Source: Turritopsis dohrnii
Lineage: Eukaryota; Cnidaria; Hydrozoa; Anthoathecata; Oceaniidae
DNA: 64,000 nucleotides
Assembly: GCA_027922465.2 (NCBI GenBank)
Contig: BQMF02000779.1
Coordinates: forward strand, 1 to 64,000
Direction: 5' to 3'
Part shown: piece by piece, positions 12,645 through 24,500 of the stretch
Layout: the number at the start of each line of letters is the position of its first letter
Position numbering within the stretch: the stretch's first letter is position 1
Made by a program: the position numbers and the translations under genes
The notes under the pieces: model-generated
Told to the model about the DNA's origin: nothing
The model's input: the letters and a program-made list of their open reading frames with translations, nothing else
The model's database searches: none

Positions 12645-13208
12645 GACTAGTATCCCGGGTAAAAACTTTTTACCGAACTTAACTTCGAAAACATTAGGTC
12701 AAATCCACCATTCCCGTGTACATACCCCGTGACGAAAACATAAATCATGGAATCGCGATTGGAAAGTATACCCATGTTGTAGAGCTCGAAAAACTGATCA
12801 AAAAAGTGTATGGGATCGTTTCGCTACGATCAACCATTAGAGAGATATCACCGATCAAAGATTTCGATGACGTCATAGCCGCACCACCCAAAAGTATTTG
12901 GGCCCAAATTTTGCGTCACCCCTTCACCCGTATCGCGGACCCCAAAAAACGTCAGTTATCCCTATTGGTTCTCGAGATATTTCCCCAAAAACGTCGCGTT
13001 CGATTGGGGATGCAATGCAATGATTCCCCGTGATCATAAAAAACTGATGTCAAATGATGCCACGTGCTTTTGGAATGATCGTGAAAAAAGTGTCTCTCGC
13101 ATCTACGTGGTTTTACGCGCACATAAGAGGACGATGACCGTAAAAATTAAACAAATATATCACTCTCTAAAATAAAAGTGGTATGCACGATTGCGGATTA
13201 GTATAAGT
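12645..13208 (+). repeat. Higher-order repeat, short unit 2
   Basis: Carries the hairpin at 12658-12674, one TGACGTCA and the CGTTCGATTGGGGATGCAA block. The 105-residue open frame at 12716-13033 recurs in parts in the other short units only because the DNA repeats. Confidence 0.8.
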
Positions 13209-15638
13209 AGATAGTATCCCGGGTAAAAACTTTTTACCGAACTTAACTTCGAAAACATTAGGTCAAATCCACCATTCCCTGCGTGTACGTACCCCATGAT
13301 GAAAAAATAAATCATAGAATCGCAACTCAAAAACATCCCAGGCGGCGTCGCTCGCCACCCTTGTTCAGTATGCGTTGTGTCGCAGAATTTAACTCTTGCA
13401 AAAGTTTCTTTTCAGGCATTAATTTTTTAATTCATTTCTTACATTCAGAAAATTTAAAACAGAAACAAATAGCAACATGGCTCAGAATATATATTCATAC
13501 GCAGAAGAGAAGTAACTTTAATGTAAAAAAACGCAATATATAACTCAGAACCGTTAACCCAGACATACAAAACCAAACATTGAATAATATTACAAAAATG
13601 ATACCTTCCAACTTTTTCTTTTGTTCAAAAGTTACTACTGGACTGCAACCATTAATGAATTTTTGAAATGATATATTTAGTTCTTCCCAAAACCATCAAC
13701 ATCATGATTAAAACCATGAGTTTCATTTCTTTGTGCTTTTTTTATTATTGCCTAAAAGAATAATATTTCAATTGTAATACCGAAAATAAAACAAAACAAA
13801 ACAAAAAACAAAAAAAAAAGGAAATTCAAGTACGCATTTATCCTAAAAACAATAACTAAGAACAAAAATTTACACAGAAGATAAAAAGTCACAAATAAAA
13901 TCATACAGCCAAAGTTATATACCTAGGCATAGTACGTAAACGATTACCATAACACAAAATCATTGCACAGTCATTTAAATTACATAATCCATTCTTCCCT
14001 TAAGTAACCCTCTCAACATTATAACCCATCATGTGCTTCATTTCTACTTAACAGATGAAAACATTAAAAAAACATATACAAAAAACCTAATCATGCTATG
14101 ACGAAATCTAAAGAAAAACAAAACAAAGTAAAAGAAACTTTGAAAATATATTAACCTTAAAAATAATAATTAAAAACACAAACGTAATGACAGAATTAGT
14201 ATAGCTGAAAAATTTTTAACATATGAAAACATTCGTGGAGCCATTTTTTATTTCCAGTTCAAAGTTCCTCCTCTGCGCTGGAAAATTCAAAACAGAACAG
14301 TAAACATCCCTCTTATCCTTTATTTATCCACTAATACTAACTGTGTTTTAACTAAATAGATACTATTTTAACTTTACCTTTCAATACCAATTCACATCAT
14401 CATGATAGTAAACAACAATATTGATCATGTTCTGTAGCCATTATCAAACACTTCTAAACTCTTTTACTTTCTATATTTCATACCTGTAAACAAATTAATA
14501 ACACTCGATTAACTTTCCAGCAAACTTTCCTATTGTAAACATACACTTTCTATGTGTTTTCTACTGCAATTTCACTACCATTTTTATACAGTGAAAGACA
14601 TAAAAATGCTTTCTTCGTAACTTCATAACTGTGGAGCCATTTTGAAATAAATAAAATAAGGAACAGTTCGTTACCAAAACAAATCAGTAACTGCTCGTGT
14701 AGGACCTGCATCTTTATGATCTGATCGTTTTAACTCTGTTTTTATTCTCTTTTAACGCTGTATTTACTAAATCCGTTTGACTCATGTACTTACGTATATT
14801 ACTTTATATCTTTTCCAAACAATTTTCCACCGAAAAAAAGTAAAACCATTTTCACCAATGTAAATAAACATCATCCTTTCTTCAACTTCATCTACACTAC
14901 TTCTGTACTGCTGCACTCCCATAACTATTTGATAACTATAAAAAGAAATTCGTAAAATCAGCACGACTTTCTTCCACTCGTTCTTCGTTTGGTTTTCATC
15001 TGAAAAAACCTATATATAAAAAAAAACAAACATCTGTTCAAAAACTCACGTGTGCTACCTGCTAACTAATCACTTACACACATGCTGCTGCCTGTTCTTT
15101 TATTAATCGTTCGATCTTTCTGCAGCTTATCTTTTAAAAACTTCATTGCGCTTCTTCTGTATATCTAAATATGATTTTTCATTGTAAACAAATAACTAAC
15201 TCACTTGCTACCCCTGTTGTTTTATTAATAAGAGTAAAAGTTTAGCAAAACGTTTTATAATAATAACAATACCTTCGTGTTTCTTCGTCAGTTCTTTCGT
15301 CGATTTGCTGCCTAAAACAATCAAATTTATTATTCGTATACAAAAAGAAACCCGTCTTCTTCGCGAAGTTTCTTGCTCACGAAATGATCGTTGACAAATT
15401 TCGAACGAAGACGTTGCATTGCTCGCACTCCTCCAAAGACGTTTTTCGGCTGATTTCCACTGCGCAAACCAAAATAACAAAACGGAGGAGCATATACTAA
15501 TCAAAAAAATCGCTCTCGCTTTGGCGTGGTTTTACGACGAAAAGGGAAAAAATAAGAAGGATTTGACCGTGAAAAAAAACCAAATATATCACTCTCTAAA
15601 ATAAAAGTGTGACACACAATCGCGAATTAGTATATATA
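13209..15638 (+). repeat. Higher-order repeat, long unit 3
   Basis: Second long unit. After about 120 bp it departs from the short-unit sequence (at CAGGCGGCGTCGCTCGCC) into the long AT-rich middle, and rejoins at CTCTCTAAAATAAAAGTG. Confidence 0.8.
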
Positions 15639-16190
15639 GACTAGTATCTCGCGTAAAAAATTTTTACGACTTTAATTTAGAAAAGAATCTGCAGAGATAC
15701 GACGCGTTCCCGTGTGTGTACCCCGTGACGAAAATTTTAATTACGGAATTGGAAAAGGAAAGTGTACCCAAGCTGTAGAGCTTGAAAAACTGATCAAAAA
15801 AATGTATGGGATCGTTTCGCTACGACCAACCGTTACGGAGATATCGCCGATCAAAGATTTTAATGACGTCATATCCGCAGTACCAAATAAAATTTAGGCC
15901 CAAGTGTTGCGTCACCCCGTCACCCGTATCGCCGACCCTCAAAAACGTCAGTTATTCCTATTGGTTCTCGAGATATTTCCCCAAAAACGTCGCGTTCGAT
16001 TGGGGATGCAATGCAATAAGATAAGATAAAAATAACTGACGTCACGCCGCGTGCTATTATACTAATCGTCAATTGTCAATGGTCTAACGAAAAAATGACC
16101 ACGATTAAGAAGATTTTGACCGTAAATTTAGAAAAAACACAACACTCTCTAAAATAAAAGTGGGATGCACAACGCGGATTAGTATATATA
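15639..16190 (+). repeat. Higher-order repeat, short unit 4
   Basis: Differs from units 1-3 at the start (TATCTCGCGTAAAAAATT instead of TATCCCGGGTAAAAACTT) while keeping the hairpin; contains two TGACGTCA. Confidence 0.8.
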
Positions 16191-16757
16191 GACTAGTATT
16201 TCGCGTAAAAGTTTTTTACGGCTATAATTTCGAAAGGGATGTGCAGAAATACGACGCGTTCCCGTGTGTGTACCCCGTGACGAAAATTTTAATTACGGAA
16301 TTGGAAATGGAAAGTGTTCCCATGTTGTAGAGCTCGAAAAGCTGATCAAAAAAGTATATGGGATTGTTTCGCTACGACCAACCGTTGCAGAGATATCAGC
16401 GATCAAAGATTTTGATGACGTCATAGCCGCAGTACCAAATAAAATTTAGGTCCAAATGTTGCGTCACCCCATCACCCGTGTTGCCGACCCCAAAAAACGT
16501 CAGTTATCGCTATTGGTTCTCGAGATATTTCCCCAAAAACGTCGCGTTCGATTGGGGATGCAATGCAATGGCTCCCCCGTGATACGACAAAAATAACTGA
16601 CGTCACGCCGCGTGCTAATATACTAATCGTCAATTGTCAATGGTCTAACGAAAAAATGACCACGATTAAGAAGATTTTGACCGTAAATTTAGAAAAAAAC
16701 ACAACACTCTCTAAAATAAAAGTGGTATGCACAACGCGGATTAGTATATATAGATGT
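16191..16757 (+). repeat. Higher-order repeat, short unit 5
   Basis: Close copy of unit 4 (same CGTAAAA hairpin class, two TGACGTCA). It ends in TTAGTATATATAGATGT directly against the right ATTGATC flank. Confidence 0.8.
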
Positions 16758-16764
16758 ATTGATC
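16758..16764 (+). repeat. Target-site duplication, right copy (ATTGATC)
   Basis: Identical to 10168-10174; removing one copy and the insert rejoins the two halves of the OTU coding sequence, apart from a one-base frame difference. Confidence 0.75.
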
Positions 16765-17000
16765 CATGCTAATTGATAAAAAAAGTCCTGAATTCTAGAG
16801 CCCTCTGGAATTCGATCATGACCTCTGAGGTAACGTATGACATCGCTACGCAGTGTATGAGCTGACCTAAAAATTCCAATATGTGCCAAAGCAAAGGCTA
16901 ATGCCGAAAACTGACAGTTGCCATCAGGGGTCAATTTCAAAGAGTCAATTCGATGTGTTTTGTCGATTTCTAAGAGTATTGCCTGCCTTTTCTCTTACTG
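16758..17000 (-). pseudogene. OTU protease N-terminal half, truncated
   Basis: On the minus strand the frame runs EIDKTHRIDSLKLTPDGNCQF then SALAFALAHIGIF, ending QDFFYQLAWIN against the repeat. PDGNCQFSAL is the classic OTU active-site motif with catalytic Asp and Cys, and IPEG-RIQDF follows as in the family. A seven-T run sits near the end. The matching C-terminal half with the catalytic His is at 9960-10167. A possible splice acceptor lies near 17000; no earlier exon was found. Together the two halves form one broken gene. Confidence 0.75.
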
Positions 17001-17239
17001 TGAAACTCGTTAAACACAGACAATTATAAATAGAAATATATTGGCCCTTCGCTTAAAAATAATCGAATGTTTTTATAATGTTAAAGTAGGCTTGATAAAA
17101 TCTGAGCCTACGAATGGTTCTAAAATATTCTTATGATTCTTATAAAAATAAAGTAAAGATTTTGCAATTTATTTATAATTTTTGAAATTATACTGTTTTT
17201 ACGCCCAATTATGTTTGTAGAAAAAGACTAACGTTATTT
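17000..17239. other. AT-rich spacer
   Basis: No feature recognised between the OTU remnant and the inverted satellite. Confidence 0.4.
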
Positions 17240-17715
17240 GAAATAATGACTGTCAAGTTCGAAATCAGCATACGAAAAATTAAAGAACTTTCAAAATTGG
17301 GCCAAATTGGGCCAATTTGCCCAATTTTTGTCAAACTGGAAATAATGAATGTCAAATTTGAAATCAGCATCTTCAATTGTTCTTTACGCAAAGTTTTACG
17401 AAAATTAAAGAACTTTCAAAATTTGGTCCAAATTGGGCCAATTTGCCCAATTTTTGTCAAACTGGAAAAAATGAATGTCAAATGCGAAATCAGCACCTTT
17501 TTATTATATCTTGAGCAAATTTTTACGAAAATTGAAGAACTTTCAAAACTTGGTCAAAATTGGCCTTAAATTGCCCAATTTTTGTTAAACTGGAAAAAAT
17601 GAATGTCAAATTCGAAATCAGCACCTTTTTATTATATCTTGACCAAATTTTTACGAAAATTGAAGAACTTTTAAAATTTGGTCAAAATTTGGCCTAAATT
17701 GCCCAATTTTGTTCG
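17240..17715 (-). repeat. Inverted, diverged copies of the 128-bp satellite
   Basis: About four units of 125-128 bp (GAATGTCAAATTTGAAATCAG recurs near 17345, 17470 and 17600). In reverse complement these match the 1-1425 array: GCACC, GAAAATTGAAGAACTTT, AATTTGGTCCAAATT and GCCCAATTT occur in the same order. Divergence is much higher than in the left array. Confidence 0.85.
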
Positions 17716-17930
17716 TTATTACAAAATAAGCCGATTTCATTACAAATCTAGGCAGCTATTTTATTACATTTTGAGCCAACATTTTATTACAAAACACGGC
17801 AGCTTTTTTATTACATTTTGAGTCGATTTTATTACAAATCTAGGCAGGTATTACATTTTGAGCCGTTTTTATTACAAATCTAGGCAGGTATTAGAAAACC
17901 AGTTTTTTATTACATTTCTAGGCACAACAC
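17715..17930 (+). repeat. Short imperfect repeat TTTTATTACAAATCTAGGCAG
   Basis: About five units of 35-45 bp alternating TTATTACAAATCTAGGCAG and TTTATTACATTTTGAGCC. Abuts the inverted satellite; no coding potential. Confidence 0.75.
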
Positions 17931-18290
17931 TATGTTTTTTATATCAGAGTTTTTTTTATAAAAAGAAAGCTATGTAAGACGGAAAAGGAAAAGAAAACAA
18001 GCGTCTTCTAAGAAATATAAGAAACAAAGTAAAACCGTTTCAAACTTCAATCCAAGTCGTTTTTGTAGACAAGCAAACAAAATACTCATGAAAAAAACAT
18101 AAAAAAATGTAAAATGCTTTTAAAAAGTTTAAGTTCGATGAATTTTGATGAATCTTTGTGACTGCAAGAAGAAGAGAGCTTCCAACTTCGAAGCACAAGA
18201 CGTTACCAAAAACAAAGCTTAAGTTTATTTTAACCGTGTTTCAAATTAGGTGCAACTAAAGTTCTCCATCGTGTTTTTAATAGGAGTAAT
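17931..18290. other. AT-rich sequence downstream of the multicopper oxidase
   Basis: No gene seen. An AATAAA on the minus strand at about 18292-18297 lies 245 bp past the oxidase stop codon and is a plausible polyadenylation signal for it. Confidence 0.4.
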
Positions 18291-18542
18291 GTTTATTTAA
18301 TGGCGAATCTATGGTAAAATACTAAAATAACTTATATATAAATGTTTTGATAGTTATAAAAATTATTAGTCTTCGTTCTTTAGTTGGAATTTACGTAGTT
18401 TCGGAAGCAACATTCGTACACTGCACAGGCTAAACTGCCATTTCGGTCGGTAGAAGTAGGAGGAGGAGGAGTAGTCCAAGGGTGTTTTAATACGGTATAC
18501 GGCTTCTCGCTGCTACCGTAATAAACAGTTATCGTTGAATAT

Positions 18543-21500
18543 TTATGCGTTAGTATTCCGGATAAGCAAGCCAGTTGATTCTGTTGGTGTAGCGTTGTGT
18601 TTCAATGACCGAATCTTGAAAAGCAACACACCAGTGAAGGTAATAAAGAAGATAATTACCACACCGAAACTAATGGCCAGTATCTGGTAAACAGTCAAGG
18701 ATGTGTCAGGAGCTACAAACAAATGAGAAAATTAGAATCAGTCATCAGTCAATCTAATAAGATTGGAACTATTTACCATGATTATTAAATTTTTTATCTG
18801 GGCAGTCCTATTTTGAGATACACTTGCTTCGTACAGCTCGTGTAAGTCCTGATAGTTACTTTATACCTAACTTAAACTTGAACAATATCTAAATATTTAC
18901 TTACGAGTATTCTTGATTTTATAATCTTTAGTGACATCATTGTAAAAATCGGAGCAGATTGGTAATCCTTGTGGAGGTGTTACTTCTGTTATCCTTTCAG
19001 ACAGCACCACCGCCATTCCAAGAGCGAGATGACTGTCGATATGACAATGTATGATCCATTTTCCAGGGTTGTCGACTGCAAAGCGAACGACTGCATAACC
19101 GTGTTTAGGTATATATATCGTATCTTTTATGAAAGGGTCTACCAGATTTGCACCACTGCCGATTTGGTCACCACTCCAATCATTTGCCCATTTCGGTTTA
19201 GTACATCCCGCATCATTACAATCGATGTCCTTATTGTCTTCAAGTTTGCCACTTGCATCCTCCTCACCATACGCTACTTTCAAAACATGAAAACTGTGGC
19301 CATGAAGGTGAATGGGATGGCTGCCTGATCCTGATCCTAAACTACTTAATACCAGCTGAACAGTTGCTTTGCCTGCTTCTATTGCCACCTCATGGTAACA
19401 CTTCCCGGTTGTAGGTGTCGCTTCATCTGGGCATACATTATCATCTTTTTCTACCTGTTCTGTTTGCGTTAATGAATTAACGTTAGGGAAAGCAAAAGAA
19501 AAGCCATTCGCTGCTGCTTCTGAGCCATATGGGAATCCGAAATTGATGAAAATCTCCTGGCCACTCTGCCAAGATGGTACTGGATGCTCACTTATCACAG
19601 CACTTTTCATAGTTTGGCATTCAATGTTTTTATATGTAGCGAGTTGGCAATTGACAACTGAGCAAGGCGATGATTCTGTGCAATCTTTATCATTGTCTTC
19701 AGGATCTGTATCTGCATCCTCATACTCCAATACTGCACGAATATACTTTTTGCTTCGCACGAGCAAGCCCTGAAAATAATAAAACGCGGAAATTAGCTGA
19801 TTTTATTTATTTATTTTATTTAGATGCGAACTTTGACTGAGCATGGGTTTTCTTAAGAGCACAATAACAACATTAAGGTGGATTTTCACTCGTTTTTTCA
19901 ACGGGAATGGGAACGGGAAACAGGAAACGGGAAACGGGAAAGGACACATAGGAAAAATTAATTTTCACTCAAAACAGCCCGCGGGAAAATGAGTTCAGAA
20001 CATAAACAAATATGGCGACTTTTCTTAGTAAACTCAGCAGAAGAACTTTGAATTTGATATTATGGATTTATTTAAAAGAAAAAAAGAATCCTAGGTAAAG
20101 AAAAAGAATGTGGGTTAGGAAGATATTTCAGAAAAGAAAAGCCAAAGGTGCATTCAATTTGTTAGTTAAAGATATGAAGCTACATGATGAAGAGTACTTT
20201 TTTTAATTTTTCAGAATGACACCAACAAAATATGAGCAACTGTAACAATATCTATCCAGCAATAACAAAATCTTCAGTCAAACGTGAAGCAATTGGGCCT
20301 TGTGAGAGGTTAACGGTGACGCTGGAAAGCCATACTGGTTGTGTTCCATAAACAATCATATCGCCTGACTTCCTCTATCAATTCAACCTCCAAATTCTTG
20401 TGCTGCGATGCATCCCTAAATCGAGTTTGTCCTGTTGTGGGATGGTTTTCTTGTATCGCTGTGCTATCACTCACTAACAAAGATTGAATAAAATCATCTT
20501 CTTGTGCAGTGCAATCTTCCTCATACTCCAGTCGATGCGTCGCCATTTTGCTCGAAAATTACCATGTCAGCATTAATTAAAAAAACTGCTCAGCTTTCAT
20601 AAATATTGCGATTTGATTGGTTCTTCGTTTTCCTTTCCTGCTATGACACAGGAAAAAATTGAAACGAGATCAACTTTTCCAGAGACAGAAAGGACAGAAA
20701 AGGTTTCCCTCGAGGAAAAGAAAGAAGTCCAAAGTGCGCATGCTCACGTGATTATTTTCCCGTTCCCGTTCGCCTTTAAACTCTTCCAATGGACAGTTTT
20801 AGTTAGGGGTGTAAGTACAATGATGTTTTTTGTGATAGTGATAGACATTGGTATTTACGTGAAATCATAAGTGCAGGGATTGTTCAAAACGTTTTCAAGT
20901 TTTAAATTTACCTACTTACAGCAATAGCTTATGAAAAAAAAAACTGATTTTCCACTTACTGTTTTATTTACTGTTACTGGTTCAACCCTAATCCAGGAAT
21001 TCTTTTTTTGTGATAGATCTTTAAGAATGAAATCGTATCTTTCACCACTGTTGATTATGAACGACTCAGCAGAAATCGGATCGATATCAAAACCATCTGT
21101 AGCTATTACCTCCAGTGTGTGTCCATCAATAGATATACGGAATGGTTTGAATGAACCAACATGGATGACACGAAACCGATAAGTTTCTCCAATTTTCTTT
21201 ACTTTGAACCGTTTCAAAGGAGCTTCTACAATTTCAGTTTCATCTAAAAAATGAATTTTTTTAGATAGATTATCCCCAATACATTTTCTGGTCTTAATAA
21301 TTCTTTCCCACCATCTTAACACAACATCAACAAAAGCCTTTTGGAGAGTGCAGCCAATGTTTAAGCTTGACACTTGATGACAAACATAAAGATGACAAGA
21401 TGACAAGGTCAAAGTGCATGAGACATCATGTCATTTTTTGGATACAATAAAAGTAATCCAAGTATTGTACTAACGCTATCCTTAACAGTATCATACAAAT

Positions 21501-24500
21501 TTCAGATGAAAAGCCAATTGCATCTTATTGGAAATGCTGAAATAAACTCATTATTAATGTTGTTATTATTGAACGTCATATTGAACAGAGTTATTACAAA
21601 AACCGTGAAAAAAGAAATTGCGAGATGCAATCATTGTACACAGTGTGTTCAAGAGAAAGCAGGTATCCAACTTTCAAGAAAGATATCTTATGTTTTTTTC
21701 GTGCTTGTTTTTATCAGTTTTTATGCCAAAAGAAATAAATTTTTTACTCTTTCTAAATATGTGACCTTTTTCATAGAAAAATAAATTTTTAGGGAAATAT
21801 AGTCGATTTCTGATTTACCATGAAACCACCCAATTAAATCAATAATGATCAATTAACGCTTGCTTGAATAGGAGTTAATGATTCGAGTAATATGGAAAAT
21901 CATGAAAAATTAAAATACAGTACACATTCGAATGTCGTTTTACTCGACTTCTAGAACTTCTCTATCCCAAAATCCATGGGTTTGCAGAGTGTTTTAAAAC
22001 GTCCCATTCTGAAATTGTTTGATTCTGGAAACGTTCGATTTTTAAGACATTTGATTTTGAAAATTTGAATAAGCCTTATTTAACTTTTTAAAAGTAACTT
22101 AGGCCTAACAAAAAGTAACAAAGTTTTATGCAGATTTTCAGCTGCGTAAGTAGATCTATTTGGTTTGCATATTCCAAGTTAGTTTAGCCACCACTACAAT
22201 ATGTCACAAGGTTAAACTACTCATTAAACAATTCGTTGTATTGTACAACTTAAATATTGACACTTAAATATGTGATTTTCGGAACTCGCTTTCTTCACTG
22301 CATATACAGACACTTCGATCACGATTTGTATTTTACATATTGTGTATCTTGTCACACATAAAGACTGGCTTTTTCGAAATATCTAAGGTATGCCACTTAT
22401 CAGGCCCAAAATCAACCAAAACGTTTCTACAAAAAAATCCTTAAATTACAAAATGTTTGGGCGGAAAGTTTTCTTTTTTAATGTATATCTTGCTGTGTGT
22501 ACAAATTGGAAGGCATTTTTAGCTTAAGTCAAAGTTATTTCAAGATCTACTGATCTTACCACTGTTCCAGTATCTGCCTCTTCCTTCAATCAAACCACCG
22601 ATGTATCCTCGAAGTTCTTCTCCAGTATCCGTGTAAGATTTATCGAACATCTTTTTTTTCAAAAAATCAAAATCAAAAAAACCAATAAAGTAAAAACAGA
22701 AATTTATATGCAAAACATGAATTATGAAAGTGTTTTGCTTTATAAAAGCTACATACCTCATTCGCCATTTCATGCTCCCATTCACCAACAGTCATGATTA
22801 TATCAATTGGTGGACGGTCATCTGCTCTATATGTCGACTTTTTTTCTTTAACTACAAACCCTCCGTATATTCCGTCAGTTCTCTGTACTCCCACATGACT
22901 GTGATACCAATACGTGCCAACTACAGGAACCTAACAAAACCATTTCGTAAATAAATTATTAAAAGTATTGACAAAAAGCCAATTAACATATAATAACATA
23001 AAAAATGACTTGCATCAAACTCGTAAGTAAATGACTGTCCTGCTGCAATAGGACACTGATTGATCCAGGCTATACCATCCATCCAAGGTGTTCCTTTCTG
23101 ATGAATACCATGCCAGTGAATGCTTAGTGTGTCACTTAGCAAATTATTCACAACATTTATTTTCACTTTTTGGCCCTTGTAAACAACGATATGTGGGCCA
23201 GGTATTTTTCCATTTACTGTTAGCACCAGTCGATAATAACCATCCAATATGATAATGTCTTTATAATGATCAACAGGAATCTAAATGTTTGATACCAACC
23301 ATCACAAAAAGGTATTTTTATATATTTCCCCGTAGGGCGAAATATATGTTAAAACCGGCATTTCCTTCTCCTTCTTCTTTTCGTTCACTTTTATAGCCGC
23401 AGTTCAGTATTATACTCTGGCCTAGCCAAGGTAGATAAGATTAGAGGCTAGTCTTCAGTAAAGTAGTACGGGGTCTTTTCAGTTCAGTCAGTGTCAGTGC
23501 AGATGGGATTTTGAAGATGTTTTCTGCTAGCTTTAATGATTCAATAGATGAAACGTTAAATGATGGAAATAAATCGTTTTATTTCTTAAAAAGTTGTAAA
23601 GGCTTTTGAATGAACGTGTAAAAAACAAAACAAAACAAAAACATTGTGTGTTTTTGTTTTTGTGTTGATATGTGTTATGATGATGATATTGGTAATAACT
23701 GTGATCATGGAGAAATGAAACAGAAGGATAGTGAATTCAAAATCTTCTATTATTATTGTTATTATTATTTGCGAATATTTACCCAGGTATTATTATCAAT
23801 GAGGGTCCTGCGAAGGAGATCCTAGAGCATTTAGGCTACGGAAGCTGTAGTGATAGGAACCGCTCAACTAAACAACCATACCAGACATCATTCAATGACG
23901 ACTTTAACAGTGTGAATCAAATTAGAAGACAAATTGACTGGAAATTTAACACGAATTACGCAATATCTTGAGCGCTATGCAAAAATTGGACATTTTATTT
24001 ATCTCCCGAGAAAACTTGATACTTTGTAGCAAGATTACTCGTCATTACATAGGCTGCTTTTTGGTTTTTAAGTTTTATATAAGACAGTATTCGTTTAACC
24101 GAAAGCTATCGAAAAGCGAAAATAAATAGAAAGGAGACTATTTGGATAAATTTCAATTTCCTTTTGTTTTATACCTTCATGATGGGATATGCGCCATCCG
24201 GCACTCGATTTGTCTATGGAAGTCTTTGCATCCATAATCCATCAATTATTTCATTCATAGCAATCTGGCAAAACATTCCGCTCGCTCTCTCGCTCAACCA
24301 AACAGAAAGATGAAAAAATAGACAAGCAAAGAAGTAAAACCAGTTTCTTCCTTTTGCAGAAAAAAATTAAAAATAAACAAGGATTCATTATTTGTGAAGT
24401 AATGGAAAACAAGTGCTGGAAAATGAGAGGTGTAATTTGGTCAGCACTTCATCAAAATGATAAATACAATGCTGACAGTGCATACGGACTCTTTGATGTA

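Larger units (their letters stand above)
10175..16757 (+). mobile_element. 6.58-kb higher-order repeat inserted in the OTU gene
   Basis: Five head-to-tail units, each opening with (GA)CTAGTAT, then a 17-bp hairpin, and ending in TTAGTATATATAGA. U1 10175-12644 (long), U2 12645-13208 (short), U3 13209-15638 (long), U4 15639-16190 (short), U5 16191-16757 (short). Short units are about 560 bp and hold TGACGTCA, TATGGGATCGTTTCGCTACG and GTTCGATTGGGGATGCAATG. Long units are about 2.45 kb, share the ends, and replace the middle with a 2-kb AT-rich segment ending in a block with TTCGCGAAGTTTCTTGCTCA. No credible protein is encoded. The termini do not match LTR, Helitron or TIR rules I can see. The perfect 7-bp flanking repeat argues for insertion of the whole array, or of one unit followed by expansion. 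Confidence 0.8.

Noticed and set aside
12716..16449. Repeated ORF family starting M(Y/C)(I/V)PRDEN in the short units
   Set aside because: Frames follow the DNA repeat, end at different places in each copy and do not show protein-level conservation.
10175..16757. Helitron
   Set aside because: CTAG occurs at unit junctions, but there is no TC start, no Rep/helicase, and the flanks show a 7-bp duplication, which Helitrons do not make.
17715..17930. CRISPR-like array
   Set aside because: Spacing is uneven, units are degenerate and the genome is eukaryotic; simple tandem repeat.
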